Source: Paenibacillus radicis (ex Xue et al. 2023)
Lineage (GTDB): Bacteria > Bacillota > Bacilli > Paenibacillales > NBRC-103111
Length of the DNA: 64,000 nt
NCBI RefSeq assembly: GCF_024722015.1
Contig: NZ_JANQBD010000005.1
Span: 62,001 to 126,000 of the forward strand
Direction: 5' to 3'
Shown: piece after piece, positions 33,890-43,514 of the stretch
Layout: every line of letters begins with the position of its first letter
Numbering within the stretch: the stretch's first letter is position 1
Made by a program: the position numbers and the translations under genes
Notes under the pieces: model-generated
What the model was told of the DNA's origin: nothing
The model's database searches: none
What the model saw: the letters and a program-made list of their open reading frames with translations, nothing else

Positions 33890-34780
33890 TTGCGTGACAG
33901 AATTAAACATTTAAGTGGTGAATTATTCTTTGATGAGAATATGGATATATTCTTAAATCGCGAATTGGAATCGTTTACAACAGCTCAGCATACTCATGAT
34001 TTCATTGAAATTAATTATGTGGGTGAGGGCTGCGGATATCACTACATTGAAGATCAAGTGATTCCGATTAAACAGGGCGATCTGTTTGTGATTCCGATAG
34101 GAACATCACATGTTTACCGGCCGTCATCTCCCAAGCAGGATAAAACACTCGTTATATACAACTGTATCTTTCGTATGGAGCTTCTGGATGATTGGAAGCA
34201 TCTGCTGCAGAAAGATTCTCACACCTATAATATCATTTATAATCCGGCCCAATGCTCGGAGCGATGGCTCCATTTTCAAGATAAACACGATACGTTTTCC
34301 GCTATGATACTGAATATGTACAGTGAATACTTGAAGCGAAATGTCGGATTCGAAACCTTGTTGATCGCTATGGTTGTCCAAACTATGGTGCTGCTGCAGC
34401 GTTTTGAATTGAAGAATGAGGCGGAGCCTGCTGTTTTTAGCAAGCTCGATGAGGTTGTTCATTATATCAAATATAATTACACGCAGAATATTACCGTCCA
34501 GCATGTAGCTGATTATTTTTACTTAAGCGCGAGTCACTTCCAACGTCTGTTTAAGAAGACAACCGGCCTGACCTTCACCCAGTACTTACAGAACGTACGG
34601 ATTCAAAAATGCTGCGAGCTATTAAAATCGACCGATATTCCTATTTATCAAATTGCTAATCAAGTAGGGTATTTGGATATGAAATTTTTTCATGCGCTGT
34701 TTCGTAAAAAGACGGGAATAACGCCTCGGCAATATCGGCAAAATTTTCAGGAGTTTGAAGATAAAGCCACTTCATTCTGA
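33890..34780 (+). CDS. AraC-family transcriptional regulator
   Basis: A protein of 296 residues. The N-terminal cupin-like sensor domain (about 20-95) contains HTHDFIEINYVGEGCGYHY and GDLFVIPIGTSHVY. The C-terminal double helix-turn-helix (about 195-292) has ITVQHVADYFYLSASHFQRLFKKTTG and IPIYQIANQVGYLDMKFFHALFRKKTG. This is the usual layout for activators of sugar-catabolic genes in Paenibacillus. The TTG at 33890 is preferred: GAGGTGAT (33878-33885) ends 4 bases before it, whereas the in-frame ATG at 33884 lies inside that ribosome binding site. Position between blocks A and B suggests control of one or both. Confidence 0.9.
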   Translation: MRDRIKHLSGELFFDENMDIFLNRELESFTTAQHTHDFIEINYVGEGCGYHYIEDQVIPIKQGDLFVIPIGTSHVYRPSSPKQDKTLVIYNCIFRMELLDDWKHLLQKDSHTYNIIYNPAQCSERWLHFQDKHDTFSAMILNMYSEYLKRNVGFETLLIAMVVQTMVLLQRFELKNEAEPAVFSKLDEVVHYIKYNYTQNITVQHVADYFYLSASHFQRLFKKTTGLTFTQYLQNVRIQKCCELLKSTDIPIYQIANQVGYLDMKFFHALFRKKTGITPRQYRQNFQEFEDKATSF

Positions 34781-34784
34781 TCTC

Positions 34785-34820
34785 AAGGAGCTGATCATCT
34801 GTATCGGACAGCTCTTTTTT
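34785..34820 (+). terminator. Intrinsic terminator after the AraC gene
   Basis: GAGCTG (34788-34793) and CAGCTC (34809-34814) form the stem, extended by A-U/G-U pairs, followed by six T residues. It also overlaps the non-coding stretch before the hydrolase ribosome binding site. Confidence 0.75.
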
Positions 34821-34850
34821 GTTTGGTTGTACATTAAGGAGGTTGATAGG

Positions 34851-35873
34851 ATGTGGTGTCCGGATGATTACTTAGACCATTTATATGATAGTTTAGATAA
34901 ATATTACGCTCAAACGCCTTCGATTCCCTGGAATGAAAGGAAAATCGGAGTGCGATCCAAGCTGCTGGAAAGCTTGGGGCCGTTCCCGGAGCAAGCAGCC
35001 GATTTGAGGCCAACTCTGCTCCACAGGATAGAAAGGGATACGTACATCGAGGAGCGCGTTGAATATTCAACAGTTGGCAAGCTCCGGGTTCCGGCCTATG
35101 TGCTTATTCCCAAGCAGCTTAAGGGAAGGGCTCCGGCTGTACTTGCCTGGCATGGACATGGATACGGAAGCAGAGAAATCGCAGGCTTGCAGCCGGATGG
35201 AACGATCGATGACGCACAGCCGGGGATCCATCAGCATTTTGCCGTACAGCTTGTCCAAAGAGGCATGATAGCTGTCGCTCCGGAAATCCTTGGCTTTGGC
35301 GACAGAAGAATGTTGGCGGACAGCGCCAAGGATCCGAGAAAATCGAGCTCATGCTCTTCATTATCCTCCAGACTGCTGCTATATGGCAGAACAGTGGCTG
35401 GGCTGCGACTTTTCGAAGCTGGAAGGGCGCTGGACTATTTGGCGACTCGGGAGGATGTAGACACGGATCGTATAGGCAGCATGGGCTTTTCGGGAGGCGG
35501 ATTACTGGCTTCTCTGGGCTCGGCGTTGGATGAGCGTATCCAGGCTGCTGTTATTTGTGCGTATACAAGCACTTTTAGAGGAAGCTTGCTTTCGATGAAT
35601 CATTGCATTGATAATTATTTGCCGTCCATTCTACCGGAAGCTGATCTTCCGGAGCTAATCGGGCTTATAGCTCCAAGAGGGCTGTTTGTAGAGTCGGGTA
35701 TCCATGACCCTCTATTCCCCATTCAATCCGTAAGGGAAGCTGTCCGCGTGCTTAATGAAATATATGAAGCTGAGAATGCTATTGAGCGGTTTGAAGTGGA
35801 TCTTTTTCCGGGAAAGCATGAGGTTTCAGGACGAAAGTCATACGATTGGTTAGCGAATAAGCTGAAAGTATGA
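34851..35873 (+). CDS. Alpha/beta hydrolase (Abhydrolase_7 / acetyl esterase-like)
   Basis: A protein of 340 residues. A leading helical part (1-70) is followed by an alpha/beta hydrolase core: APAVLAWHGHGYGSR (oxyanion region), the nucleophile elbow MGFSGGGLLAS, the acid in VESGIHDPLFP and the catalytic histidine in PGKHEVSGR. This belongs to the dienelactone-hydrolase/acetylxylan-esterase-like group, often found with pectin or hemicellulose enzymes, where it removes acyl groups. The ATG at 34851 has AAGGAGG 9 bases upstream; the open frame back to 34755 is through the preceding terminator. No signal peptide. Substrate is inferred only from context. Confidence 0.82.
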   Translation: MWCPDDYLDHLYDSLDKYYAQTPSIPWNERKIGVRSKLLESLGPFPEQAADLRPTLLHRIERDTYIEERVEYSTVGKLRVPAYVLIPKQLKGRAPAVLAWHGHGYGSREIAGLQPDGTIDDAQPGIHQHFAVQLVQRGMIAVAPEILGFGDRRMLADSAKDPRKSSSCSSLSSRLLLYGRTVAGLRLFEAGRALDYLATREDVDTDRIGSMGFSGGGLLASLGSALDERIQAAVICAYTSTFRGSLLSMNHCIDNYLPSILPEADLPELIGLIAPRGLFVESGIHDPLFPIQSVREAVRVLNEIYEAENAIERFEVDLFPGKHEVSGRKSYDWLANKLKV

Positions 35874-36002
35874 TTACCCTATAGAGTAAGTAAACATCAC
35901 CTATAATCTATTATGTGCGGGGATGTATAATGAGACAAAGCCAAGCGGATTCGGATAAATAGCTAGTTCCGAAGGCATTTTGCATCATTAGCGGCTTTTA
36001 AA

Positions 36003-36016
36003 TGAAACCGTTCTCA
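36003..36016 (+). promoter_or_regulatory. cre site (CcpA binding), perfect consensus match
   Basis: TGAAACCGTTCTCA fits TGWNANCGNTNWCA at all 14 positions. It lies 39 bases upstream of the importer ATPase start and well after two TATAAT-like boxes (35902, 35926), consistent with roadblock repression of the importer operon when preferred sugars are present. Confidence 0.75.
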
Positions 36017-36054
36017 TGATGGATCAATATGTATTTAAATATGGAGGTGCCATA

Positions 36055-37176
36055 ATGGGGCGCATTCTTTTGAATCACGTAGAAAAGCGTTACGGTAAAG
36101 AAAAGGGGTACGTTGTAAAGGATTTTCATCTTGAGATTTTTGATGGAGAGTTCCTCGTCATGGTAGGTCCATCCGGCTGTGGAAAATCGACTACACTTCG
36201 AATGATAGCAGGGTTGGAGGATATTACTTCGGGAGAGCTTTATATTGGAGATAGGCTGGTCAATCATTTGCCGCCTAAGGATCGGGATATCGCTATGGTG
36301 TTTCAGAACTATGCGTTGTACCCGAACATGAGTGTCTATGAGAATATTGCGTTCGGCTTGAGGCTGCGTAAAATCCCTAAACATGAAATCGATCAGGCTG
36401 TCAAAAAGACTTCCCGCACATTGGAAATTGAGCCGTATCTCGAAAGAAAGCCGAAGCAGCTCTCCGGCGGTCAAAGGCAGCGTGTTGCCCTCGGGCGTGC
36501 TATTGTCCGGAACCCTTCCGTCTTCCTGATGGATGAGCCCTTATCCAATCTGGATGCGAAGCTGAGAGTGCAGATGAGGACGGAGATTATTAAGCTGCAC
36601 AAGCAGCTTGGAGTAACTATGGTTTATGTGACGCATGATCAGGTTGAAGCCATGACAATGGGGCATCGCATCGTTGTTATGAAGGACGGCATCATTCAAC
36701 AGGTGGATACGCCCCGGATGATCTATAACAATCCCAGAAATATGTTTGTCGCAGGGTTTATTGGCGCTCCTCCAATTAATTTATTGGAAGGAAAGCTGCT
36801 GGAAGGCTCAGGCGGGCTGCTGGAATTCCATACTAATCGTTATTACTTAACCATTCCAGCGAACCAGTCGAAGATTTTGACGGAGAAGAAAAAGATCAAT
36901 CGAACTATCGTGTTAGGCATACGCAGTGAGAACATTCATCTGGACCCAACCGTTTATCAGGAGAATCGTCATACGCAAATAGAAGGAACTCAGAGGATAG
37001 GCGAATTGATGGGCGCGGACATGTATTTGTATATGGATATCGGGGCACCTAATTTATTTATTGTTCGGGCCCGCTCGGATCATCAGTTTGTTGATGATGA
37101 GAAGCTGACGCTTACCATCGATATGAACAAAGCGCTCTTTTTCGATAAAGACACAACAGAGAATCTTTTGTATTAA
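36055..37176 (+). CDS. Sugar ABC importer ATPase (MsmK/UgpC-like)
   Basis: A protein of 373 residues, normal for the CUT1-type ATPases. Walker [10 protein letters not shown] (near residue 39), Q-loop [10 protein letters not shown], signature [14 protein letters not shown], Walker [16 protein letters not shown]-loop [14 protein letters not shown], and a C-terminal TOBE region ([10 protein letters not shown]). Unlike most Bacillota, which share one MsmK across many importers, this ATPase sits in the importer operon itself. The ATG at 36055 has GGAGGTG; an ATG 39 bases upstream overlaps the cre. It is followed 21 bases later by the binding protein. Confidence 0.95.
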   Translation: MGRILLNHVEKRYGKEKGYVVKDFHLEIFDGEFLVMVGPSGCGKSTTLRMIAGLEDITSGELYIGDRLVNHLPPKDRDIAMVFQNYALYPNMSVYENIAFGLRLRKIPKHEIDQAVKKTSRTLEIEPYLERKPKQLSGGQRQRVALGRAIVRNPSVFLMDEPLSNLDAKLRVQMRTEIIKLHKQLGVTMVYVTHDQVEAMTMGHRIVVMKDGIIQQVDTPRMIYNNPRNMFVAGFIGAPPINLLEGKLLEGSGGLLEFHTNRYYLTIPANQSKILTEKKKINRTIVLGIRSENIHLDPTVYQENRHTQIEGTQRIGELMGADMYLYMDIGAPNLFIVRARSDHQFVDDEKLTLTIDMNKALFFDKDTTENLLY

Positions 37177-37197
37177 TTGTACAGCGGAGGGATGGAG

Positions 37198-40158
37198 TTG
37201 AAGGCGTTATTGCGAACTAGGGTATGGATGGCTTCCATACTGGCACTCGTCTTCGTACTTAGCCCCGCTTTTCCTGGTTTAGCGGCAGACAAAAGCAGTT
37301 CGTCGGATGCAAACACCAAGTCAGCGGGTACAGGTAACGAGGTGAATGTGTCCAAATCTTCGGATCCCTATTATGTTGATGTAATGGAACAATGGAAGCA
37401 GCAGGGGGTTGCGTCTGCACATACAGGCAGGATTACAATTCCGGGCTCGAAGACTGCTGGAAGGTCGGCGGATGCGAATATTTCCACAGGGTCGTACAAA
37501 GGGAAAGACAATGTACTGATCTGGGGAGCTGTAAGAGATGAATGGATTGAATACGAGGTAGATGTCGCACAAGGCGGCTTATACAGCATTGAAATGTCGT
37601 ATCATCCCTTTACGGGTACGAAAAGCAGGAAGCCAATCGCACTTAATCTTTCTATCGATGGCACAAATGCTTTCTTGGAGTCCAAGTCTATAGAGCTGTA
37701 CAGGCATTGGAAGGACATATTCCCCATTCGCAAGGATGACAGAGGCGATGAAATTCGCCCGATGTCTGAGGATATATCGGGATGGCTGTCATGGGAGCTT
37801 CGGGATTTATCAGGTGCCTACATAGATCCGCTGCTATGGTATTTGACCCCGGGAAGGCATAAGCTCCGTTTGGCAGGAAGCGATCCGATGGCTATCGAAT
37901 CGATCACGTTCAAAGCACCTGCTGTAACGGAGGATTATAAGACGGTAAGAAGCCGTCAGCCTTCAGGAGCCGCCCCTATTCAGGCAGAACCTATCACAAT
38001 CGAAGCCGAGCAGGTGCAGTGGAAAAGCGATTCATCCATACAGCTGGCTTATGATAATGATATTGCTACGAAGCCGTATGAGCTTGGCAAAATTACTTAT
38101 AACACGTTGGAAGGCGAGCGCTGGTCATCGGGCAACCAGGAGGTCAGCTGGAGCTTCGAGGCGCCGGAGAGCGGCTACTATAAAATTGCGATGCGGTCGC
38201 AGCAGGCGTTCACGTCTAATCGCTCCTCCTTTCGGACCATTATGATCAATGGAAAGGTCCCCTTTGCCGAGCTGAAGCAGTACCGTTTTTTATATGCGAC
38301 AGGCTGGAAAGGAATTACACTGGTTGACGATCAGAATAAGCCGTACGAGTTTTATTTGCAAAAGGGTACGAATACCCTGTCGATGCGAGTCACGCAGGCA
38401 CCTATGAAACCGATTTCGTTGAAATTGGAAAACATAGTGGATGGACTGTTCAAGCTGTCAGGGGAATTGAAGACGATGACCGGCGGTGTGGATGATAAGA
38501 ATAGGACCTGGAATCTTAATAAGGACCTCCCCGGTTTTACCGATAAGTTGAAGGCTGTAAGGGATAAGCTGGATTCAACCCGGGTAAGCCTTGAAGAAGT
38601 AAACGGGCGTCCGGATGCAGTTTCCCAAGGTATGGTAACGATTGGAAAGGATATCGAAAGCTTATTAAAGGATCCCGATGAAATTCCATATCAGGCTAGC
38701 CGGTTGTTTACACTTCAAGGCAAGGTGGCCGATTTGAACAAGCAGCTCAGCTTTCAGCCTCTTCAATTGGATCAAATTTATGTAGCGCCAATTGATAAAG
38801 CTTTTCCCAAGATGGAAGCAACGTTGTTCGAGAAATTCAAAGGCTCCGTTGTAACCTTTTTCAATTCCTTCAAGTCCAAAGAAAGGCTGAGCCAAATGGA
38901 CGACAAGGTGCTTAATGTTTGGATGTACAGAGGGAGGGATTATGTCAATTTGCTGCAGAGCTTGGCGGATGAGAGCTTCACCTCCCAAACTGGAATTAAG
39001 GTGAAAATTAATCTTTTGCCGGATGATAAGCTGCTCTTATTGATGAATGCTGCAGGAATTGCCCCGGACGTTGCCTTGGGCTTACCGCAGGATCTGCCGT
39101 TTGATTACGCGATCCGTAACGGCATTTATGATTTGAAGCAATTTTCCGACTTTGACACCTTTTTTAAACGCTTCGCTCCGGGCTCATGGACCCCTTTCTA
39201 TTATAACGGAGGTTATTACGGGGTACCGGAAACGCAATCGTATCAAGTCCTCTATTACCGTAAAGATATTTTGCAAAGCCTGGGTTTGCAGGTTCCTGAT
39301 ACCTGGGATGATCTATACCGGATGCTGCCTGTACTTCAGCAAAATGGGATGAACTTTTCTACTATTGAGCATAATGCATTCTTCCAGCAAAATGGTGCGG
39401 ACTATATAGTGAAGGACGGCTCAAAATCAGGGCTAGGCTCTGAAAAGGGATTTGACGCATTCAAAAAATGGACCGATTTGCAAAATAAATACGCCATTGA
39501 CCAGCGGGTAGAAAACTTCTTCCAGCATTTCCGTGACGGCACTATTCCGATTGGCGTAGCTGATTTGAACACGTATCTCCAGCTGACAGTAGCAGCTCCT
39601 GAATTGAACGGCTGGTGGGGTGTGGCTCCTGTTCCAGGCGTTAAGCAGGAGGATGGAACGGTTGCGCGTTGGATTGGCGGAGGCATGCAATCTTCAGCTA
39701 TTTTTAAACAAACGAAGAAAGCCAATGAGAGCTGGGAGTTTCTGAAATGGTGGACTTCCGCTGAAACACAGGAGCGCTACGGCACCGATTTGGAAACGCT
39801 CAATGGTTTGACGTTCCGTTGGAACACGGCCAATATCGAAGCATTTGTAAAGCTTCCATGGAAAAACGATGATTTAAAAGCCATCCTGGAGCAATGGAGA
39901 TGGTTCAGAGAAATTCCGAATGTACCGGGAAGCTACTATATGGAACGCGAAATACTCAATGCCTGGAATCGGACTGTAGTCGATGGTATGAATTACCGAA
40001 CCTCGCTTGAGATGGCAATAACGGAAATTGACCGGGAAGTTAAAAGGAAAATGCAAGAATTCCGATTTGTCGATGGTGATGGCAATGTTGTCCGGTCGCT
40101 GAATCTGCCGACTATAACGAAGCCTTGGGAAGGGGTGGATAAGTATGTTAAACAATGA
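37198..40158 (+). CDS. Very large extracellular solute-binding protein with CBM-like modules
   Basis: About 986 residues, more than twice a normal sugar-binding protein. A signal peptide (positive start, hydrophobic core ASILALVFVLSPAF, cleavage near GLAAD) lacks a lipobox cysteine, so anchoring is not the usual lipoprotein type. Two beta-sandwich, CBM6/35-like modules follow (about 104-240 and 265-410), then a helical linker, then a type-1 solute-binding fold (about 570-870; DKVLNVWMYRGRDY, GIKVKINLLPDD, YYGVPETQSYQVLYYRKDIL). It may grip long glycans before delivery to the permeases. Start: the TTG at 37198 is 7 bases after GGAGG (37186-37190); the ATG at 37192 is too close to the site. It overlaps the permease gene by 14 bases. 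Confidence 0.85.
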   Translation: MKALLRTRVWMASILALVFVLSPAFPGLAADKSSSSDANTKSAGTGNEVNVSKSSDPYYVDVMEQWKQQGVASAHTGRITIPGSKTAGRSADANISTGSYKGKDNVLIWGAVRDEWIEYEVDVAQGGLYSIEMSYHPFTGTKSRKPIALNLSIDGTNAFLESKSIELYRHWKDIFPIRKDDRGDEIRPMSEDISGWLSWELRDLSGAYIDPLLWYLTPGRHKLRLAGSDPMAIESITFKAPAVTEDYKTVRSRQPSGAAPIQAEPITIEAEQVQWKSDSSIQLAYDNDIATKPYELGKITYNTLEGERWSSGNQEVSWSFEAPESGYYKIAMRSQQAFTSNRSSFRTIMINGKVPFAELKQYRFLYATGWKGITLVDDQNKPYEFYLQKGTNTLSMRVTQAPMKPISLKLENIVDGLFKLSGELKTMTGGVDDKNRTWNLNKDLPGFTDKLKAVRDKLDSTRVSLEEVNGRPDAVSQGMVTIGKDIESLLKDPDEIPYQASRLFTLQGKVADLNKQLSFQPLQLDQIYVAPIDKAFPKMEATLFEKFKGSVVTFFNSFKSKERLSQMDDKVLNVWMYRGRDYVNLLQSLADESFTSQTGIKVKINLLPDDKLLLLMNAAGIAPDVALGLPQDLPFDYAIRNGIYDLKQFSDFDTFFKRFAPGSWTPFYYNGGYYGVPETQSYQVLYYRKDILQSLGLQVPDTWDDLYRMLPVLQQNGMNFSTIEHNAFFQQNGADYIVKDGSKSGLGSEKGFDAFKKWTDLQNKYAIDQRVENFFQHFRDGTIPIGVADLNTYLQLTVAAPELNGWWGVAPVPGVKQEDGTVARWIGGGMQSSAIFKQTKKANESWEFLKWWTSAETQERYGTDLETLNGLTFRWNTANIEAFVKLPWKNDDLKAILEQWRWFREIPNVPGSYYMEREILNAWNRTVVDGMNYRTSLEMAITEIDREVKRKMQEFRFVDGDGNVVRSLNLPTITKPWEGVDKYVKQ

Positions 40159-41119
40159 GGTGCACGCGCTTCGCAGAGCACATACTTCCACGAGCAAGTC
40201 AAGAAGTAAAGTAAGCGATTTTTTTCTGAAGCTTTGGGCTTTTCGCGCTTCCTATTTGTTTATAGCGCCTTTTATGATCTGTTTCATTGTATTTATATTG
40301 ATTCCTGTTCTTTGCGCTATTGTTCTTAGCTTTATGTATTATAATGCGCTTGAAGCTCCTCGTTTTATTGGCTGGGACAATTTCCGGTATATGTTGTCCC
40401 AGGATTTGATTCTAATTAAATACGCGCTGCCGAATACGATTTCCTTCGCGTTAATTATCGGTCCTGGTGGCTACATTTGCGCGTTTATGCTGGCTTGGCT
40501 CATCTCGATCCTGCCTGGCATTTATCGTAAGTGGTTTACACTTGCTTTATACACCCCATCGCTGGCTGGGCTCGTTGCCATGAGTATTATTTGGACACCG
40601 CTGCTCTCCAGTGACAGGCTTGGTTATTTAAACAGCTTTTTGCTAAACCTTGGATTGATCAGCGAACCGGTATTATGGGCTACGAGCAAAGAGCATTTGA
40701 TGAATTCGATGATTGTTGTCACGCTGTGGAAAAGCATGGGGATTGGTTTTCTTGCTATGCTGGCAGGTATTCTGAATGTCAATCCTGAGCTGTATGAAGC
40801 AGGAAGGCTGGATGGTATTCGGAGCCGGCTGGAGGAAATCTGGTATATTACTATCCCTTCAACCAAGCCGCAAATGCTGTTTGGCGCTGTTATGGCAATT
40901 GTCGGAGCGATCCAATCCAGTGGGATAGGGGCGGCGTTATCCGGAATGAATCCAACTCCGCAGTATGCGGGTCATATGATTGTAAGCCAGATTGACGACT
41001 ATGGTTTTAAGCGGTTTGAGCTAGGGTATGCAACCGCGTTATCCGTCATCCTCCTGTTGATTGTTTTCTTTGCCAACAAGTTTGCCAATAAGCTGTTTGG
41101 CACTAAGGAGGGCGAATAA
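40145..41119 (+). CDS. Sugar ABC permease, MalF-like
   Basis: A protein of 324 residues with six predicted membrane helices after a basic N-terminal tail. The EAA loop is EAGRLDGIRSRLEEIWYITIP (about residues 219-239), which docks to the ATPase. It overlaps the binding-protein gene by 14 bases and abuts the next permease with no gap, so all four transport genes are one transcriptional unit. Substrate: probably oligosaccharides handled by block B/C enzymes (context). Confidence 0.93.
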   Translation: MLNNEVHALRRAHTSTSKSRSKVSDFFLKLWAFRASYLFIAPFMICFIVFILIPVLCAIVLSFMYYNALEAPRFIGWDNFRYMLSQDLILIKYALPNTISFALIIGPGGYICAFMLAWLISILPGIYRKWFTLALYTPSLAGLVAMSIIWTPLLSSDRLGYLNSFLLNLGLISEPVLWATSKEHLMNSMIVVTLWKSMGIGFLAMLAGILNVNPELYEAGRLDGIRSRLEEIWYITIPSTKPQMLFGAVMAIVGAIQSSGIGAALSGMNPTPQYAGHMIVSQIDDYGFKRFELGYATALSVILLLIVFFANKFANKLFGTKEGE

Positions 41120-42019
41120 ATGACTATGGCAGGGACGCTTCGAAAGGTCACTCTGTGGCGGAAACGCTCAAGGTTAAGACGTTTAAGTACCTTTGAGAAG
41201 GTTTCGGCGGTGCTTCTTATTGCGCTTAGTATTTTTATGCTTCTGCCGATCGTTTATATTTTAAACCATGCATTCAAGCCGTATCAGGAGCTGTTCGTGT
41301 ATCCGCCGAATATTTTCGTAAGGCATCCTTCCATTCAAAACTTTCTGGAACTGCTCGCTATTACAAAAGGTACGGCGATTCCGGTTACACGTTATATGTT
41401 CAACAGTATAGTTGTGACCGGGCTGGGTGTGTTCCTTATCACGATTGTTAGCGCGATGTGTGCTTACCCGATTTCGAAGCATAAATTTCCGGGGCATAAG
41501 CTTTTGTTCGCAACGATTCTTTTGACACTGGTTTTTGTGCCGGAAACCGTAGACATACCGCGTTATTTAGTCGTCAGTAAGCTGGGCATTATGAACACTT
41601 ACTTCGGGCATGTTTTACCCCTTGTCGCCGTACCGACCGGTGTGTTCCTTATGAAGCAATTTATCGATCAGCTTCCTGATGAATTGCTGGATTCGGCCAA
41701 AATGGACGGTGCCAGGGAGCATACGCTGTTTCTAAGAATCGTAATTCCGATGATTATGCCGGCTATTGCAACCATCGCTATTATTGCTTTCCAGGGTGCA
41801 TGGACGAATACGGAAACCTCCACCTTGTTCATGCAGGATGAGGAAATGAAGACGTTCCCGTTCTATATTCATACCTTAACATCCGGTATGGCCAATAACG
41901 TAGCGCGTCAGGGGGCAGCAGCAGCTGCGGCAATGCTCTTGTTTCTGCCGAATATGATCATGTTCCTCATGTTTCAGAGCAAAGTTATAGCTACGATGGC
42001 GCATTCGGGAATCAAATAA
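41120..42019 (+). CDS. Sugar ABC permease, MalG-like
   Basis: A protein of 299 residues with six membrane helices. EAA loop: DSAKMDGAREHTLFLRIVIP. The ATG immediately follows the preceding stop; AAGGAGGGCG in the end of that gene serves as ribosome binding site. It pairs with the MalF-like protein to form the CUT1-type channel. Confidence 0.93.
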   Translation: MTMAGTLRKVTLWRKRSRLRRLSTFEKVSAVLLIALSIFMLLPIVYILNHAFKPYQELFVYPPNIFVRHPSIQNFLELLAITKGTAIPVTRYMFNSIVVTGLGVFLITIVSAMCAYPISKHKFPGHKLLFATILLTLVFVPETVDIPRYLVVSKLGIMNTYFGHVLPLVAVPTGVFLMKQFIDQLPDELLDSAKMDGAREHTLFLRIVIPMIMPAIATIAIIAFQGAWTNTETSTLFMQDEEMKTFPFYIHTLTSGMANNVARQGAAAAAAMLLFLPNMIMFLMFQSKVIATMAHSGIK

Positions 42020-42055
42020 CGACAGCTTCGTTGTAAAGGAGTGAGAAGCGTAGCC

Positions 42056-43486
42056 GTGACTATGGAATACAACGGGCGCAAGGTAGAAAGATGGGGTAGG
42101 TTTGAGCTTGTTTTGAAGGGACCCTCTGAGGGGAATCCCTTCCAAGACACGCGGCTCACCGCCCATTTTCAATATAAGAACAGAATGGTTCAAGTGAATG
42201 GTTTTTACGATGAGGAGGGCATCTATCGGTTGAGATTTATGCCTGACCAGTTGGGAGTCTGGAGCTATACAACTGAGAGCAGCTGCCAGGAGCTGGATGG
42301 TCATACAGGCGAATTCGTCTGTATAGAGCCGTCTGCGGATAATCACGGTCCTGTGCGGGTCAAGGATGATTATGGATTCGCCTACGAAGACGGCAAGCCG
42401 TATATCCCATTCGGAACGACCTGCTATCATTGGACTCACAATGAAGATGAGCGTCTTGAGGATCTGACCCTGAAGACGCTCAAGCAGGCTCCCTTCAATA
42501 AAATCAGAATGTGTATGCTGCCCACTCATGATATGAATCCACCGGCATTAGTATTTGCGGGAACCTGCCCGGAGGATGTGGACAAATCGAGATTTAATCC
42601 TTCCTTCTTCAGGCATTTGGAGAGAAGGCTGGATGATTTGATGCAGCTGGGCATTGAAGCGGACATCGTGCTGTTTCATCCATATGACAAAGGCTATTGG
42701 GGTTTTGACAGCATGGATTTCGAGACGGATTGTTATTATCTGCAATACGTCATCGCGAGGCTTGGCGCCTATAGACATGTATGGTGGTCGCTTTCCAATG
42801 AATTCGATTTTAATAAATATAAAACAGTTGAAGATTGGGATAGGCTGCTTCAATTTGTACAACGTATTGACCCTTACCAGCATCTTCGCTCCATACATAA
42901 CGGAACCAAAATGTACAAATCTTCGTCGCTGTACGATTTCACGAAGCCATGGATCACTCATCAGAGCATCCAGCATTGGGACGCTGAGCTGACAACAAGC
43001 TGGCGGGAAGCATGCCGGAAGCCGGTTGTGATAGATGAAATTTCCTATGAAGGCAATAGCTCCAGACGATGGGGCAATATTTCCGGCGAGGAGATGACGC
43101 ACCGTTTCTGGGAAGCTATGTCCCGAGGCGGAAGCGTCGGACACGGTGAATCCTTTATTGACCGGGAGACGCGGGCCTGGATATCTACCGGAGGCAGATT
43201 GTATGGAGAATGTATCGATAGAATTGCTTTTTTGCGTAAAATCATGGAAGAAGGTCCTGCGGACTGGATAAGGGCTAGTCAGGATGGAAGCTATTGGCTT
43301 TACTATTTCGGCCGTCATCAGCATGCCTATAAATATTTGGAGCTGCCTGAAAATAGTTCATATCGGATTGAGCTTATAGATACCTGGAACATGGCAATTA
43401 CACCTATGGAAAATGTATTTGGGGGATTAATCAAGGTGCAGCTTCCGGGAAAACCTTATATGGCATTACGTATTGTGAAGGCATGA
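42056..43486 (+). CDS. DUF5060/DUF4038/DUF5605 glycosidase, GH140-like (copy 1)
   Basis: About 476 residues, no signal peptide. An N-terminal beta-sandwich (VERWGRFELVLKG, GVWSYTT; DUF5060) is followed by a TIM barrel (DUF4038-like; PYIPFGTTCYHWTH, FNKIRMCMLPT, IEADIVLFHPYDKGYWGF). The likely acid/base is in VWWSLSNEFDF and the nucleophile in PVVIDEISYEGN. A C-terminal beta domain (DUF5605) ends the chain. The family includes GH140 apiosidase, an enzyme of rhamnogalacturonan-II side-chain removal; specificity here is unproven. The start is probably the GTG at 42056 after AAGGAGTGA; the ATG at 42062 is a second option. A paralogue follows after 28 bases. Confidence 0.78.
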   Translation: MTMEYNGRKVERWGRFELVLKGPSEGNPFQDTRLTAHFQYKNRMVQVNGFYDEEGIYRLRFMPDQLGVWSYTTESSCQELDGHTGEFVCIEPSADNHGPVRVKDDYGFAYEDGKPYIPFGTTCYHWTHNEDERLEDLTLKTLKQAPFNKIRMCMLPTHDMNPPALVFAGTCPEDVDKSRFNPSFFRHLERRLDDLMQLGIEADIVLFHPYDKGYWGFDSMDFETDCYYLQYVIARLGAYRHVWWSLSNEFDFNKYKTVEDWDRLLQFVQRIDPYQHLRSIHNGTKMYKSSSLYDFTKPWITHQSIQHWDAELTTSWREACRKPVVIDEISYEGNSSRRWGNISGEEMTHRFWEAMSRGGSVGHGESFIDRETRAWISTGGRLYGECIDRIAFLRKIMEEGPADWIRASQDGSYWLYYFGRHQHAYKYLELPENSSYRIELIDTWNMAITPMENVFGGLIKVQLPGKPYMALRIVKA

Positions 43487-43514
43487 ACATCAACATTTGC
43501 TCTAGAAGGAGGAG

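Noticed and set aside
42548..43324. 258-codon open frame on the minus strand
   Set aside because: Antisense to the first GH140-like gene, with no start signal or family similarity.
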